From the NCBI GenBank assembly GCA_910588035.1, contig CAJUPY010000044.1, positions 1 to 8,819 on the forward strand: DNA of 8,819 nt, written 5' to 3'. The DNA is from an uncultured Muribaculaceae bacterium. GTDB lineage: Bacteria; Bacteroidota; Bacteroidia; Bacteroidales; Muribaculaceae. Shown piece by piece: positions 1 to 7,280 of the stretch (position 1 is the stretch's first letter; every line of letters begins with the position of its first letter). The notes below the pieces were generated by a model. It saw only the letters and a list, made by a program, of their open reading frames with translations. It was not told the origin of the DNA and ran no database searches. A program made the translations under genes and the position numbers.

Positions 1-977
1 CAACCAAAGCGGGTGAGCTTGCGACACTGCTCGGTGACGATCTTCTCAACATCGACTCACTCGTTGTCAGAGGCCCGATAAACGATGCTGATTTCAACAC
101 TATGAAACAGTGTTGTTTGTCAGGAAAATTGAGCACATTGAATATTGAGTATTCCAATATTGAAAAAGGAATCCCTGAGATGGCATTTTTCAAATGTGAA
201 AAACTGAGTAGAATAATACTTCCTGAAGAAATACCACTGATCGGAGACTATGCTTTTGTCTCAACGGGATTGAGAGAAATCATTCTACCTGAAAATTTTA
301 ATGCCCACTTGCAAAGTGGGGTGTTTTCTCATTGCAAATTTCTTAGCAAGGCCGCACTCCCTTTGAACATGACTGTAGTTCCTTCGGCGATTTTTGATGG
401 ATGCTCAATTTTGAAAGAAATTGAATTATCTTATTTTGCTGAGAAGATCGGAAGAAGAGCTTTTGCCGGAACTGATTTGAAGAATATAGCTCTTCCAGAT
501 TACACCGAGCAAATCGGAGCGTATGCTTTCTCCAACATCCCCGATTGCCGGAGCATTGTTCTGCCCGGATTTTTAAGGTCGATAGGCTATGGCTGCTTCC
601 AGGGCACGAAACTTCCGGCCAAAATCTACAGTTACGCGCCTGCACCTCCCGGGTGCGAGATGATTGACAACGTGGCATCGATGACGGAATCTTCCAAGAT
701 CATGAGTCCGTTCCAATATGATGAGAATACGACAGTAAACACGACTACAACAGTCTATGTGCCTGTCGGATCTGGAGACCTATACCGCCGTACACCGGGT
801 TGGGACTATTTCACCAACATTGTCGAGATAGATTTCTCGGGCATCGACGACATCACCGTCGACAGCGTTGACGGAGGCGACGGAGCGATCTATGATCTGT
901 CGGGACGACGTGTGGCGAACCCCGTCGAAGGGCAGATATACATCATGAACGGTAAGAAATTTGTTTACAAAATGTGA
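1..977 (+). CDS. BspA-like leucine-rich-repeat surface/secreted protein, 3' part
   Basis: The reading frame is already open at base 3, so the gene starts before the window; the ATG at 102 is internal. About 324 codons are visible, ending at TGA 975-977. The first residues (TKAGELATLLGDD, then NIDSLVVRGPINDADF) resemble the cap that precedes the repeats in Bacteroidales LRR proteins. LRR_5-type repeats follow, with the recurring pattern AF..C..L..I.LP..I..IG..AF (for example IGRRAFAGTDLKNIALP, IGAYAFSNIPDCRSIVLP). The repeat block closes with a VYVPVGSGDLYRRTPGWDYF segment and an acidic linker. The tail carries YDLSGRRVANPVEGQIYI and NGKKFVYKM, resembling the C-terminal tails of exported Bacteroidota proteins. 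Such proteins are generally exported or surface-bound and implicated in adhesion; no ligand can be inferred here. The repeat core is clearly AT-richer than both ends. The family call is firm, the role is not. Confidence 0.88.
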   Translation, partial: TKAGELATLLGDDLLNIDSLVVRGPINDADFNTMKQCCLSGKLSTLNIEYSNIEKGIPEMAFFKCEKLSRIILPEEIPLIGDYAFVSTGLREIILPENFNAHLQSGVFSHCKFLSKAALPLNMTVVPSAIFDGCSILKEIELSYFAEKIGRRAFAGTDLKNIALPDYTEQIGAYAFSNIPDCRSIVLPGFLRSIGYGCFQGTKLPAKIYSYAPAPPGCEMIDNVASMTESSKIMSPFQYDENTTVNTTTTVYVPVGSGDLYRRTPGWDYFTNIVEIDFSGIDDITVDSVDGGDGAIYDLSGRRVANPVEGQIYIMNGKKFVYKM

Positions 978-1021
978 TTTACAACGATTGAATTTAGCTA
1001 AGAATGTAATATTGAAACAAA

Positions 1022-1050
1022 ACAGCCTGCGGCGTGATGTCGCGGGCTGT
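1022..1050 (-). terminator. Rho-independent terminator between convergent genes, stronger for the minus-strand operon
   Basis: A 10-bp stem pairs 1022-1031 with 1041-1050 around a 9-base loop, with one G-U pair at 1028/1044. Read on the minus strand, the stem is followed at once by a T-rich run (TTT, then GTTT), so it suits the end of the operon just after cdd. On the plus strand the sequence after the stem (CTTATTAG) is a poor U-tract, but the hairpin may still help end the LRR transcript. It sits between two convergent stop codons, where a shared terminator is expected. Confidence 0.72.
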
Positions 1051-1075
1051 CTTATTAGAGGGTGTTTAATAAGTT

Positions 1076-1549
1076 TCAGAATTTGTCGAACGTAAACGGC
1101 AGCAGGGAGCTTACCGACTCGACGACATAGACCTTGTCGCGTCCCGCCATTATGACCGGCACACCGTGGCCTGCGAGGGTCTCATACTCGACCAACGCCT
1201 GGCGACATGCGCCGCAAGGTGAGATCGGCACATCGACCCACTCGTCGTTTACGTCGCGGGCCGCCAGGGCGATAGCCTCAAACGTGGCTTCGGGATAGCG
1301 GGCGTGGGCATAGTAGGCGGCTGTGCGTTCGGCGCACAGGCTCGACGGAAAAGCGGCGTTCTCCTGGTTGGCACCGGCGATGATCTCGCCGTTTGAGAGC
1401 GCGATGGCCGCGCCGACCTTGAAGCGGCTGTAGGGGGCATAGGATCTGAATGTCGCCTCGCGGGCCCGGTCGACAAGTTTACGTTGCAACGGCGACAGCT
1501 CGTCGAATGTCAACGACAGAAACTGGGTTGTCAGAGTCTTCTTTTCCAT
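1076..1549 (-). CDS. cdd: Cytidine deaminase
   Basis: This 157-residue cytoplasmic enzyme deaminates cytidine and deoxycytidine to uridine and deoxyuridine in pyrimidine salvage. The zinc site is complete: C72-A-E74 (E74 the proton shuttle) and P111-C112-G-A-C115. Upstream, F43-K-V-G and N61-Q-E63-N-A-A-F match the nucleoside-binding segments of the short homotetrameric class of the Bacillus Cdd type. The length is slightly above the usual 130-140 because of an N-terminal extension of about 20 residues. The ATG at 1549 lies 5 bases after the mutS stop, with no Shine-Dalgarno. The gene is the last in the operon and is followed by the hairpin at 1022-1050. The extension could mean that the true start is further in, but no other obvious initiation site is visible before the conserved domain. 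Confidence 0.96.
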   Translation of the reverse strand: MEKKTLTTQFLSLTFDELSPLQRKLVDRAREATFRSYAPYSRFKVGAAIALSNGEIIAGANQENAAFPSSLCAERTAAYYAHARYPEATFEAIALAARDVNDEWVDVPISPCGACRQALVEYETLAGHGVPVIMAGRDKVYVVESVSSLLPFTFDKF

Positions 1550-1554
1550 GGTTT

Positions 1555-4167
1555 TCAGTCTTTTCCGGTTATAATTTTTTTAATGTCGTTAAGTTTGTTG
1601 AGCGCGGCCATTGGGGTGAGGTTGTTGATGTCGAGGTCGAGAATCTCGTCGCGCACCTGCGACAGCACCGGATCGTCGAGCTGGAAAAACGAGAGCTGCA
1701 CACCCGCCTCAGACTGCACCGGGGCGATTGTCTGTGGTTTGGCCTCGCCGCCGTTTATTGTCTCGAGGTGGTGGAGCACTTTGTCGGCACGTTCGACGAT
1801 CGACTTCGGCATTCCGGCCAGCCGGGCAACGTGTATTCCGAAGCTGTGCTCGCTGCCTCCGCGCGCGAGTTTGCGCAAGAAAACGACCTTGCCGTCGATC
1901 TCCTTGACCGCGACGTTGAAGTTGACCACACGCTGAAACGACCGTTCCATTTCGTTGAGCTCATGGTAGTGGGTGGCGAAGAGCGTCTTCGGTCTCATCG
2001 CCCCGCTCTCGTGAATGTGCTCGACAATGGCCCAGGCGATCGAGATTCCGTCATAGGTCGAGGTTCCGCGTCCAAGCTCGTCAAAAAGAATAAGCGAACG
2101 TTGGCTCATATTGTTCAGAATCGAGGCTGCCTCGTTCATCTCGACCATGAATGTCGACTCGCCCAGCGCGATGTTGTCGCTTGCGCCGACACGGGTGAAG
2201 ATTTTGTCGACGACACCGATATGGGCACTGTCGGCTGCGACAAAACAGCCGATCTGGGCCATCAGCACGTTGAGGGCGGTCGACCGGAGCAGGGCCGATT
2301 TACCCGACATGTTGGGTCCGGTGATCATCATGATCTGGGTGTGGTCGTTGTCGAGACTGACGGTGTTGGTGATGTAGGGTGTGCCGGGGGGCAATTCCTT
2401 CTCGATGACAGGATGCCGACCCTCGACAATCTCGAGTGTCAGCGAGTCGTCGACCACAGGGCGGTTGTAGCGGTTTTCCATTGCGACCCGGGTGAACGAC
2501 AGCAACACGTCGAGCCGCGCAATCATCTTGGCATCGAGCTGTATTGCCGGAGTGTAGTTGGCCACCGAGGCCACAAGGCTGTTGTAGAGTCTGAACTCGA
2601 TCGACTCGATTTTTTCCTGTGCTCCGAGAATCTTCTCCTCATACTCCTTCAGCTCGGGGGTGATATATCGCTCGGCGTTGACCAGAGTCTGCTTTCTGAT
2701 CCACTCGGGGGGCACCTTGCTCTTGTGGGTGTTGGTGACCTCGATGTAGTATCCGAAGACATTGTTGTAGCCGATTTTCAGCGACGGAATTCCGGTTGCC
2801 GCGCTCTCGCGCTGCTGAACTTTCATCAGATAGTCCTTGCCTTTGAAGGCAATCTCGCGCAGCTCGTCGAGTTCGGCGTCGAAGCCGTCGCGAATGACCG
2901 ATCCGCGGTTCAACGCCGCCGGAGCGTCGTCGACAATCGTGCGGGCGATCGAGTCGCGGGCGGCAACACACGGGTTGAGCTGCTCGCCGATAGCCCTGAG
3001 CGGAGCGAGATCGACCGCGCTACACAGTTGTTTGACCGGCTCGATGGCAGTCAGCGCGTTGCGCAGCTGAATCAATTCGCGCGGCGAGATGCGACCGAAT
3101 GTCAGTTTCGAGGTCAGACGCTCGATGTCGCCGATCTGCTCGAGATATTCCCTGAGTTGATCGCGAAGATCGGGCTGACGGAAGAAATATTCGACAACGT
3201 CGAGGCGGTCGTTGATCATCTTCGGGTCTTTCAGCGGAAAGAGCAGCCAACGGCGCAGCAATCGCGCTCCGGGGGGTGTGACAGTGCGGTCGAGAACCCC
3301 GAGAAGGCTCTTGCCGTCTTCGTTGAAACTGCCTGTCAGCTCGAGATTGCGAACTGTAAACCGGTCGAGCCTGACATAGCGGTCTTGCTCGATGCGGTTC
3401 AGGCGTGTGATGTGGGCGGCATCGCCGTGGCGTGTGATGTCGAGATAGTGGAGAATCGCGCCCGAGGCGATCACGGCGGCGTTCATGTCATAGATTCCGA
3501 ATCCTTTGAGGCTGCCGGTCTGGAACTGTTTCAGCAACCGCGAGTTGGCCGAGTCGAGAGTGAAAATCCAGTCATCAAGCTCATTGACGAGCCAGCGTCC
3601 GGTCAGCCGTTCGCTCAACGCCGCTTTTCCACCGCGCACGACCAGCACCTCTTTCGGCGAGAAATTGCCAAGAAGTTTGTCGACATAGTCGGCCGACCCC
3701 TCCGCAGTCAGAAACTCTCCTGTCGAGAGATCGAGAAAAGCAACGCCGGCGGTCTCTTTCATGAAATGGACCGCCGCCAGAAAGTTGTTCTCGCGGTGGT
3801 CGAGGGCATTGTCGTTGAGCGTCACGCCGGGCGTGACCAGCTCGGTTATGCCGCGTTTGACAAGTTTCTTTGTCAGTTTCGGATCTTCAAGCTGCTCACA
3901 TATCGCGACCCTCTTGCCCGCTCTGACGAGTTTTGGCAGATAGGTGTCGAGGGCATGGTGTGGAAATCCGGCAAGCTCCACCGACTGCGCCGTGCCGTTT
4001 GCACGGCGTGTCAGTGTGATGCCGAGAATTTCAGACGCCGTTATCGCGTCATCGCAAAATGTCTCATAGAAATCGCCGACCCTGAACAGCAATATCGCGT
4101 CGGGGTGTTTCTGTTTCATCTCGAAATATTGCTTCATCAGCGGAGTCTCGACGACTTTCTTTGCCAT
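1555..4167 (-). CDS. mutS: DNA mismatch repair protein MutS
   Basis: MutS recognises mismatches and small loops in new DNA and uses ATP to become a sliding clamp that recruits MutL. At 870 residues it is a full-length MutS1. The mismatch-reading F-x-E motif is F33-Y-E35. The ATPase domain has Walker A G617-PNMSGK-S624, the signature region around 661-675 (GASDNIALGEST), Walker B SLILFDE 691-697 and the ATHYHEL loop at 731-737. Near the C-terminus Q824-L-S-F-F828 matches the sliding-clamp-binding motif known from other MutS proteins. The ATG at 4167 gives the normal N-terminus (MAKKVVETPLMKQYFEMK). It follows ettA by 19 bp and precedes cdd by 5 bp. The gene contains no TTA, CTA or TCA codons, which leaves a spurious long antisense frame open. 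No mutL is visible in the window. Confidence 0.98.
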   Translation of the reverse strand: MAKKVVETPLMKQYFEMKQKHPDAILLFRVGDFYETFCDDAITASEILGITLTRRANGTAQSVELAGFPHHALDTYLPKLVRAGKRVAICEQLEDPKLTKKLVKRGITELVTPGVTLNDNALDHRENNFLAAVHFMKETAGVAFLDLSTGEFLTAEGSADYVDKLLGNFSPKEVLVVRGGKAALSERLTGRWLVNELDDWIFTLDSANSRLLKQFQTGSLKGFGIYDMNAAVIASGAILHYLDITRHGDAAHITRLNRIEQDRYVRLDRFTVRNLELTGSFNEDGKSLLGVLDRTVTPPGARLLRRWLLFPLKDPKMINDRLDVVEYFFRQPDLRDQLREYLEQIGDIERLTSKLTFGRISPRELIQLRNALTAIEPVKQLCSAVDLAPLRAIGEQLNPCVAARDSIARTIVDDAPAALNRGSVIRDGFDAELDELREIAFKGKDYLMKVQQRESAATGIPSLKIGYNNVFGYYIEVTNTHKSKVPPEWIRKQTLVNAERYITPELKEYEEKILGAQEKIESIEFRLYNSLVASVANYTPAIQLDAKMIARLDVLLSFTRVAMENRYNRPVVDDSLTLEIVEGRHPVIEKELPPGTPYITNTVSLDNDHTQIMMITGPNMSGKSALLRSTALNVLMAQIGCFVAADSAHIGVVDKIFTRVGASDNIALGESTFMVEMNEAASILNNMSQRSLILFDELGRGTSTYDGISIAWAIVEHIHESGAMRPKTLFATHYHELNEMERSFQRVVNFNVAVKEIDGKVVFLRKLARGGSEHSFGIHVARLAGMPKSIVERADKVLHHLETINGGEAKPQTIAPVQSEAGVQLSFFQLDDPVLSQVRDEILDLDINNLTPMAALNKLNDIKKIITGKD

Positions 4168-4186
4168 AGATCGTTTCGGGTGGGGG

Positions 4187-5872
4187 TTATTCCATCAGTT
4201 TGCGATAGCGGCGGCGTGTGGGTTCCTTGCCGTCGTTGTGATCGCGTTTATACTGTTCGTAGTCAGAGTATGAGCCTTCATAGAAAACCACATTTCCGTC
4301 TCCCTCGAAAGAGAGAATGTGGGTGCAGATGCGGTCGAGGAACCAACGGTCGTGGCTGACGACGACAGCACATCCGGCAAAGTCGTCGAGACCTTCCTCG
4401 AGGGCACGCAGGGTGTTGACATCGATGTCGTTGGTCGGCTCGTCGAGAAGCAGAACGTTACCCTCTTCCTTGAGGGCCATAGCCAGGTGCAGGCGGTTTC
4501 GCTCGCCACCTGAGAGCACTCCGATTTTCTTCTCCTGGTCGGCACCTGTGAAATTGAATTTCGACAGGTAGGCACGGGCGTTGACATCGCGGCCTCCCAT
4601 TCTGAACGACTCCACGCCCTGTGAGATGACCTCATAGACGGTGCGGTCGGGCAGAAGGTCGTGGTGGGTCTGGTCGACATATGCGATCTTCACAGTCTCG
4701 CCGACGTCAAACGTTCCGCTGTCGGGTGTCTCCTGTCCCATGATCAGACGGAACAGGGTCGTCTTTCCGGCACCGTTGGGTCCGATAACGCCGACAATGC
4801 CGTTGGGTGGCAGTGTGAAGTCGAGATCTTTGAACAGCTGTTTCTTTCCGAACGCCTTCGACAGTCCGTTTGCCTCGATGACCTTGTTGCCGAGACGCGG
4901 ACCGTTGGGAATGAAAATCTCCAGTCGTTCCTCCTTCTGCTTCTGGTCTTCGTTGAGCAGGCGGTCATAAGACGACAGACGTGCCTTGCCTTTGGCCTGG
5001 CGTGCCTTCGGTGCCATTCTGACCCATTCGAGCTCACGCTCGAGTGTCTTACGGCGTTTGCTCGCCTGCTTCTCTTCCATGGCCATACGTTTGGTTTTCT
5101 GGTCGAGCCACGACGAGTAGTTGCCTTTCCAGGGTATTCCCTCACCGCGGTCCAGCTCGAGAATCCAGCCGGCGACATGGTCGAGGAAGTAACGGTCGTG
5201 GGTAATGGCGATGACCGTTCCCTGATATTGCTGCAGATGCTGCTCAAGCCAGTCTATAGACTCTGCGTCGAGGTGGTTGGTAGGCTCGTCGAGCAACAGA
5301 ATGTCGGGCTGTTGCAACAACAGGCGGCACAGGGCCACACGGCGACGCTCGCCACCCGAGAGTGTCGAGACGATCTGGTCGTCGGGCGGACACTGCAGTG
5401 CGTCCATGGCTCTCTCGAGCTTGCTGTCGATGTTCCACGCGTCGGCGGCGTCGAGCTTGTCCTGAAGCTCAGCCTGGCGGGCGATCAGAGCGTCTATTTT
5501 GTCGGGATCTTCAAGCACGTCGGGATCGGCGAAGCTCTCGTTGACCTTGTCAAACTCGGCCAGCAGGTCCATGATCGGCTGCACTCCCTCCCTGACAACC
5601 TCGATGACGGTCTTCTCAGGGTCGAGCTGCGGATCCTGTTCGAGATATCCGACCGAGTAGCCCGGTGAGAACACCACTTCTCCCTGATAGCTTTTGTCGA
5701 TGCCGGCTATGATCTTGAGCAGTGACGATTTACCTGAACCGTTCAAACCGATGATGCCGATCTTGGCACCATAGAAAAATGACAGGTAGATGTTTTTCAG
5801 AACCTGTTTCTGGGGCGGGTATATCTTCGATACACCGACCATTGAGAAAATTACTTTTTTGTCGTCGGCCAT
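4187..5872 (-). CDS. ettA: ABC-F ATPase, energy-dependent translational throttle protein EttA
   Basis: EttA is a soluble ABC-F protein that binds the ribosomal E site and gates the first elongation steps according to the ATP/ADP ratio (established for E. coli). The 561 residues (about 555 in E. coli) contain two ATP-binding cassettes: Walker A G42-LNGSGK-S49, signature LSGGE 172-176, Walker B with E196; then Walker A G364-PNGAGK-T371, signature LSGGE 453-457, Walker B with E478. There are no transmembrane segments. The Arm insertion lies at about 95-145. The interdomain linker at about 265-310 is basic and contains RMAPKARQAKGKARLSSYDR, the hallmark that separates EttA from Uup, YbiT and antibiotic-resistance ABC-F proteins. 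The ATG at 5872 gives the expected N-terminus and lies 8 bases after the def stop. Both catalytic glutamates are present, so it should be an active ATPase. Confidence 0.95.
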   Translation of the reverse strand: MADDKKVIFSMVGVSKIYPPQKQVLKNIYLSFFYGAKIGIIGLNGSGKSSLLKIIAGIDKSYQGEVVFSPGYSVGYLEQDPQLDPEKTVIEVVREGVQPIMDLLAEFDKVNESFADPDVLEDPDKIDALIARQAELQDKLDAADAWNIDSKLERAMDALQCPPDDQIVSTLSGGERRRVALCRLLLQQPDILLLDEPTNHLDAESIDWLEQHLQQYQGTVIAITHDRYFLDHVAGWILELDRGEGIPWKGNYSSWLDQKTKRMAMEEKQASKRRKTLERELEWVRMAPKARQAKGKARLSSYDRLLNEDQKQKEERLEIFIPNGPRLGNKVIEANGLSKAFGKKQLFKDLDFTLPPNGIVGVIGPNGAGKTTLFRLIMGQETPDSGTFDVGETVKIAYVDQTHHDLLPDRTVYEVISQGVESFRMGGRDVNARAYLSKFNFTGADQEKKIGVLSGGERNRLHLAMALKEEGNVLLLDEPTNDIDVNTLRALEEGLDDFAGCAVVVSHDRWFLDRICTHILSFEGDGNVVFYEGSYSDYEQYKRDHNDGKEPTRRRYRKLME

Positions 5873-5880
5873 AGTTGTGG

Positions 5881-6447
5881 TTATTTTCGTTTTTTAGGAG
5901 CGTATTTAACGGGATAGTCACAGCGTGTCTTACCCTCCATGATGTTGTGGAGTTTGCCTCTGATGAGCTGTTTTCTGATCAGCGAGACATGGTCGATGTA
6001 GAGCTTGCCCTCGAGGTGGTCACACTCATGTTGCACGATGCGGGCCAGAAATCCGGAGATCTCCTCTTCGTGGGGCTGGAAATTCTCGTCGACCCATTTC
6101 AGCCTGATGTGCTCGACACGTCTGACATCTTCTGACAGTCCCGGCAGGCTCAGACAGCCCTCGGCACGGCTAACCGGATCACCGTCGAGAATCTCTATCT
6201 CGGGATTGACCAGAACCAGTTTGCGGCCCGCACATTCGGGAAACGACTCGGCGACCGGATCGGCGTCGATGACGACGATGCGGTGGTTGAGGCCGATCTG
6301 GGGCGCGGCAAGGCCGACACCTTCAGAATAGTACATCGTTTCAAACATGTTGTCGACCAACGTCTTGAGGTCGGCATAGTCGGGCGCCACATCTTCAGAG
6401 ATCTGGCGCAAAACCGGGTGTCCGTAGAGATAGACCGGAAGTTTCAT
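5881..6447 (-). CDS. def: Peptide deformylase
   Basis: This metalloenzyme removes the formyl group from the N-terminal methionine of nascent proteins, allowing methionine aminopeptidase to act. All three family motifs are intact in the 188 residues: G43-VGLAAP-Q50, E96-G-C98-L-S, and Q139-H140-E141-C-D-H144. Metal ligands are C98, H140 and H144, with E141 as general base and Q50 lining the active site. The lysine/arginine-rich end (KYAPKKRK) is a short tail. The start ATG at 6447 overlaps the ruvX stop as ATGA, which suggests translational coupling. It ends 8 bases before ettA. Pairing with EttA puts two ribosome-associated functions side by side. Confidence 0.97.
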   Translation of the reverse strand: MKLPVYLYGHPVLRQISEDVAPDYADLKTLVDNMFETMYYSEGVGLAAPQIGLNHRIVVIDADPVAESFPECAGRKLVLVNPEIEILDGDPVSRAEGCLSLPGLSEDVRRVEHIRLKWVDENFQPHEEEISGFLARIVQHECDHLEGKLYIDHVSLIRKQLIRGKLHNIMEGKTRCDYPVKYAPKKRK

Positions 6448-6869
6448 TGCTGTTTATATGTTTTGCTCTGTAAATAATCGTTTAATATGATCGTCGCCGA
6501 AATCTCGTCGACAACGGCCTTGTCACGCCGGTCGCTCTTCTTCATGCCCGAGTCGAGCATCGCCCTGTGGGCCAGCACCGAGGTGAAACGTTCGTCAAAG
6601 AATTCTATCTCGACTCCCGGCATCTCTTTTCTGAGCCGGTTGACGGCCGGGGTGATGTAGCGCATCGACTCCGACGCCTCGCCCCTCATCGTGGTCGGCA
6701 AACCGACTATGATGCGGTCGACAGGTTCTTTCGACATGTAGTCTTTCAGAAACTCCATCAGCTTGCCCGACGCCACTGTTGTCAGTCCCGTCGCGACGAT
6801 GCGCATGGTGTCGGTCACGGCGATGCCGCAACGTTTGCGTCCGTAGTCAATCGATAGAAGTCTGCCCAT
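6444..6869 (-). CDS. ruvX: YqgF/RuvX-family putative Holliday junction resolvase / pre-16S rRNA nuclease
   Basis: The protein has the RNase H-like YqgF fold. The family is linked to 5' processing of pre-16S rRNA and has been proposed to resolve Holliday junctions; which role applies here cannot be told from sequence. From the ATG at 6869 it has 141 residues, a typical length. Acidic catalytic candidates are D8 (SIDYGRKRCGIAV), E93 (FFDERFTS) and D121 (VVDEISATIIL). IIVGLPTTMRGE at 53-64 is the conserved central loop. A longer frame from TTG at 6881 is possible, but that TTG lies inside the promoter -7 box, and MGRLLSIDYG is the family's normal beginning, so 6869 is chosen. It is the first gene of the operon and overlaps def by 4 bp. 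Confidence 0.93.
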   Translation of the reverse strand: MGRLLSIDYGRKRCGIAVTDTMRIVATGLTTVASGKLMEFLKDYMSKEPVDRIIVGLPTTMRGEASESMRYITPAVNRLRKEMPGVEIEFFDERFTSVLAHRAMLDSGMKKSDRRDKAVVDEISATIILNDYLQSKTYKQQ

Positions 6870-6878
6870 AACTACATG

Positions 6879-6909
6879 CAAATTTACAACTTTTTTTCAA
6901 ACTGTGCAA
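6879..6909 (-). promoter_or_regulatory. Bacteroidota-type promoter for the ruvX-def-ettA-mutS-cdd operon
   Basis: Read on the minus strand, TAAATTTG at 6886-6879 matches the Bacteroidota -7 consensus TAnnTTTG exactly. A TTG at 6909-6907 lies 20 bases upstream, the usual spacing for the -33 element. Transcription should start a few bases after the -7 box, at about 6873-6876. The ruvX ATG is at 6869, so the 5' leader would be only a handful of bases. No Shine-Dalgarno sequence is present. The promoter is inferred from motif match and position only. Confidence 0.7.
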
Positions 6910-6950
6910 CGACTCGCCGATCGTCGGGTTTCTCATTCCCATTTTCGGTG

Positions 6951-7000
6951 ATATCAACTGAAATTCTTCTCTTTAGCCACTGTTTCAAATCCCTTCGATT
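6951..7000 (+). repeat. Diverged 50-bp direct repeat, copy A
   Basis: This stretch aligns without gaps to 7281-7330, with 40 of 50 bases identical by manual comparison. The best core is GTTTCAAAT followed by C/T and CCTTCGATT. Similarity falls to chance level immediately outside both ends, so the boundaries are sharp. It lies about 40 bp upstream of the operon -33 element. The function is unknown. Confidence 0.7.
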
Positions 7001-7096
7001 CAGATTCTCTTTTAGACAAGTCCTGAATGCTGCTGATCAACGACTTGCGCCTGTCTATCACCCTTAATCATAATCATCTGTAAATAAGGCGATTAC

Positions 7097-7111
7097 AAAG
7101 TGTAAGATTTT
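7097..7111 (+). repeat. Exact 15-bp direct repeat, copy 1
   Basis: The sequence AAAGTGTAAGATTTT recurs exactly at 7171-7185, a 74-base period. The two copies sit symmetrically on either side of the hairpin at 7131-7153. They could be binding sites for one protein or the result of a local duplication; nothing in the sequence decides this. Confidence 0.65.
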
Positions 7112-7130
7112 AAAAATTCTATCATTTTCC

Positions 7131-7153
7131 AATCGATTGATTTTCAATTGATT
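7131..7153. repeat. Central inverted repeat (10-bp stem, 3-base loop)
   Basis: Bases 7131-7140 pair with 7144-7153 across a TTT loop. All ten positions pair, with a G-T wobble at 7135/7149. The left arm also contributes to the perfect palindrome CAATCGATTG at 7130-7139. No U-tract follows on either strand, so a terminator is unlikely. An operator or cruciform-like site is possible. It lies at the midpoint of both direct-repeat pairs. Confidence 0.55.
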
Positions 7154-7170
7154 AAGGAACGACAAAATTA

Positions 7171-7185
7171 AAAGTGTAAGATTTT
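7171..7185 (+). repeat. Exact 15-bp direct repeat, copy 2
   Basis: Identical to 7097-7111 (AAAGTGTAAGATTTT), in the same orientation. The flanking bases differ, so only the 15-mer is shared. Confidence 0.65.
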
Positions 7186-7280
7186 CAAATTGAGCCATAG
7201 TGACCGTAGGAAACGCGATGTCGGCACACAAGTTTCTGACTGACAAAAATTTATTAAAATCCACACCCAACCCCTTGACA

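Noticed and set aside
1450..4359. A 969-codon plus-strand open frame covering all of mutS and the end of ettA
   Set aside because: It is the codon-aligned antisense of mutS, kept open by the absence of TTA, CTA and TCA. Its product resembles no protein family and mutS itself is beyond doubt.
4661..5668. A 335-codon plus-strand open frame opposite ettA
   Set aside because: It is codon-aligned antisense to ettA with the same codon-bias cause and no recognisable motifs.
6879..6881. TTG at 6881 as the ruvX start
   Set aside because: It lies within the predicted promoter -7 box, and the ATG at 6869 gives the standard family N-terminus.
6876..7067. A 63-codon plus-strand frame beginning inside the operon promoter
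   Set aside because: Its start overlaps the -7 box of the divergent operon, the composition is not protein-like, and no promoter faces it.
7131..7153. Central hairpin as a Rho-independent terminator
   Set aside because: It is AT-rich, has no following U-tract on either strand and lies between divergent genes, where no transcript needs to end.
7064..7270. A 68-codon minus-strand frame in the intergenic region, with a hydrophobic leucine-rich middle
   Set aside because: It runs through both 15-bp repeats and the hairpin, in two different frames because the 74-base period is not a multiple of three. It has no family resemblance or start signal.
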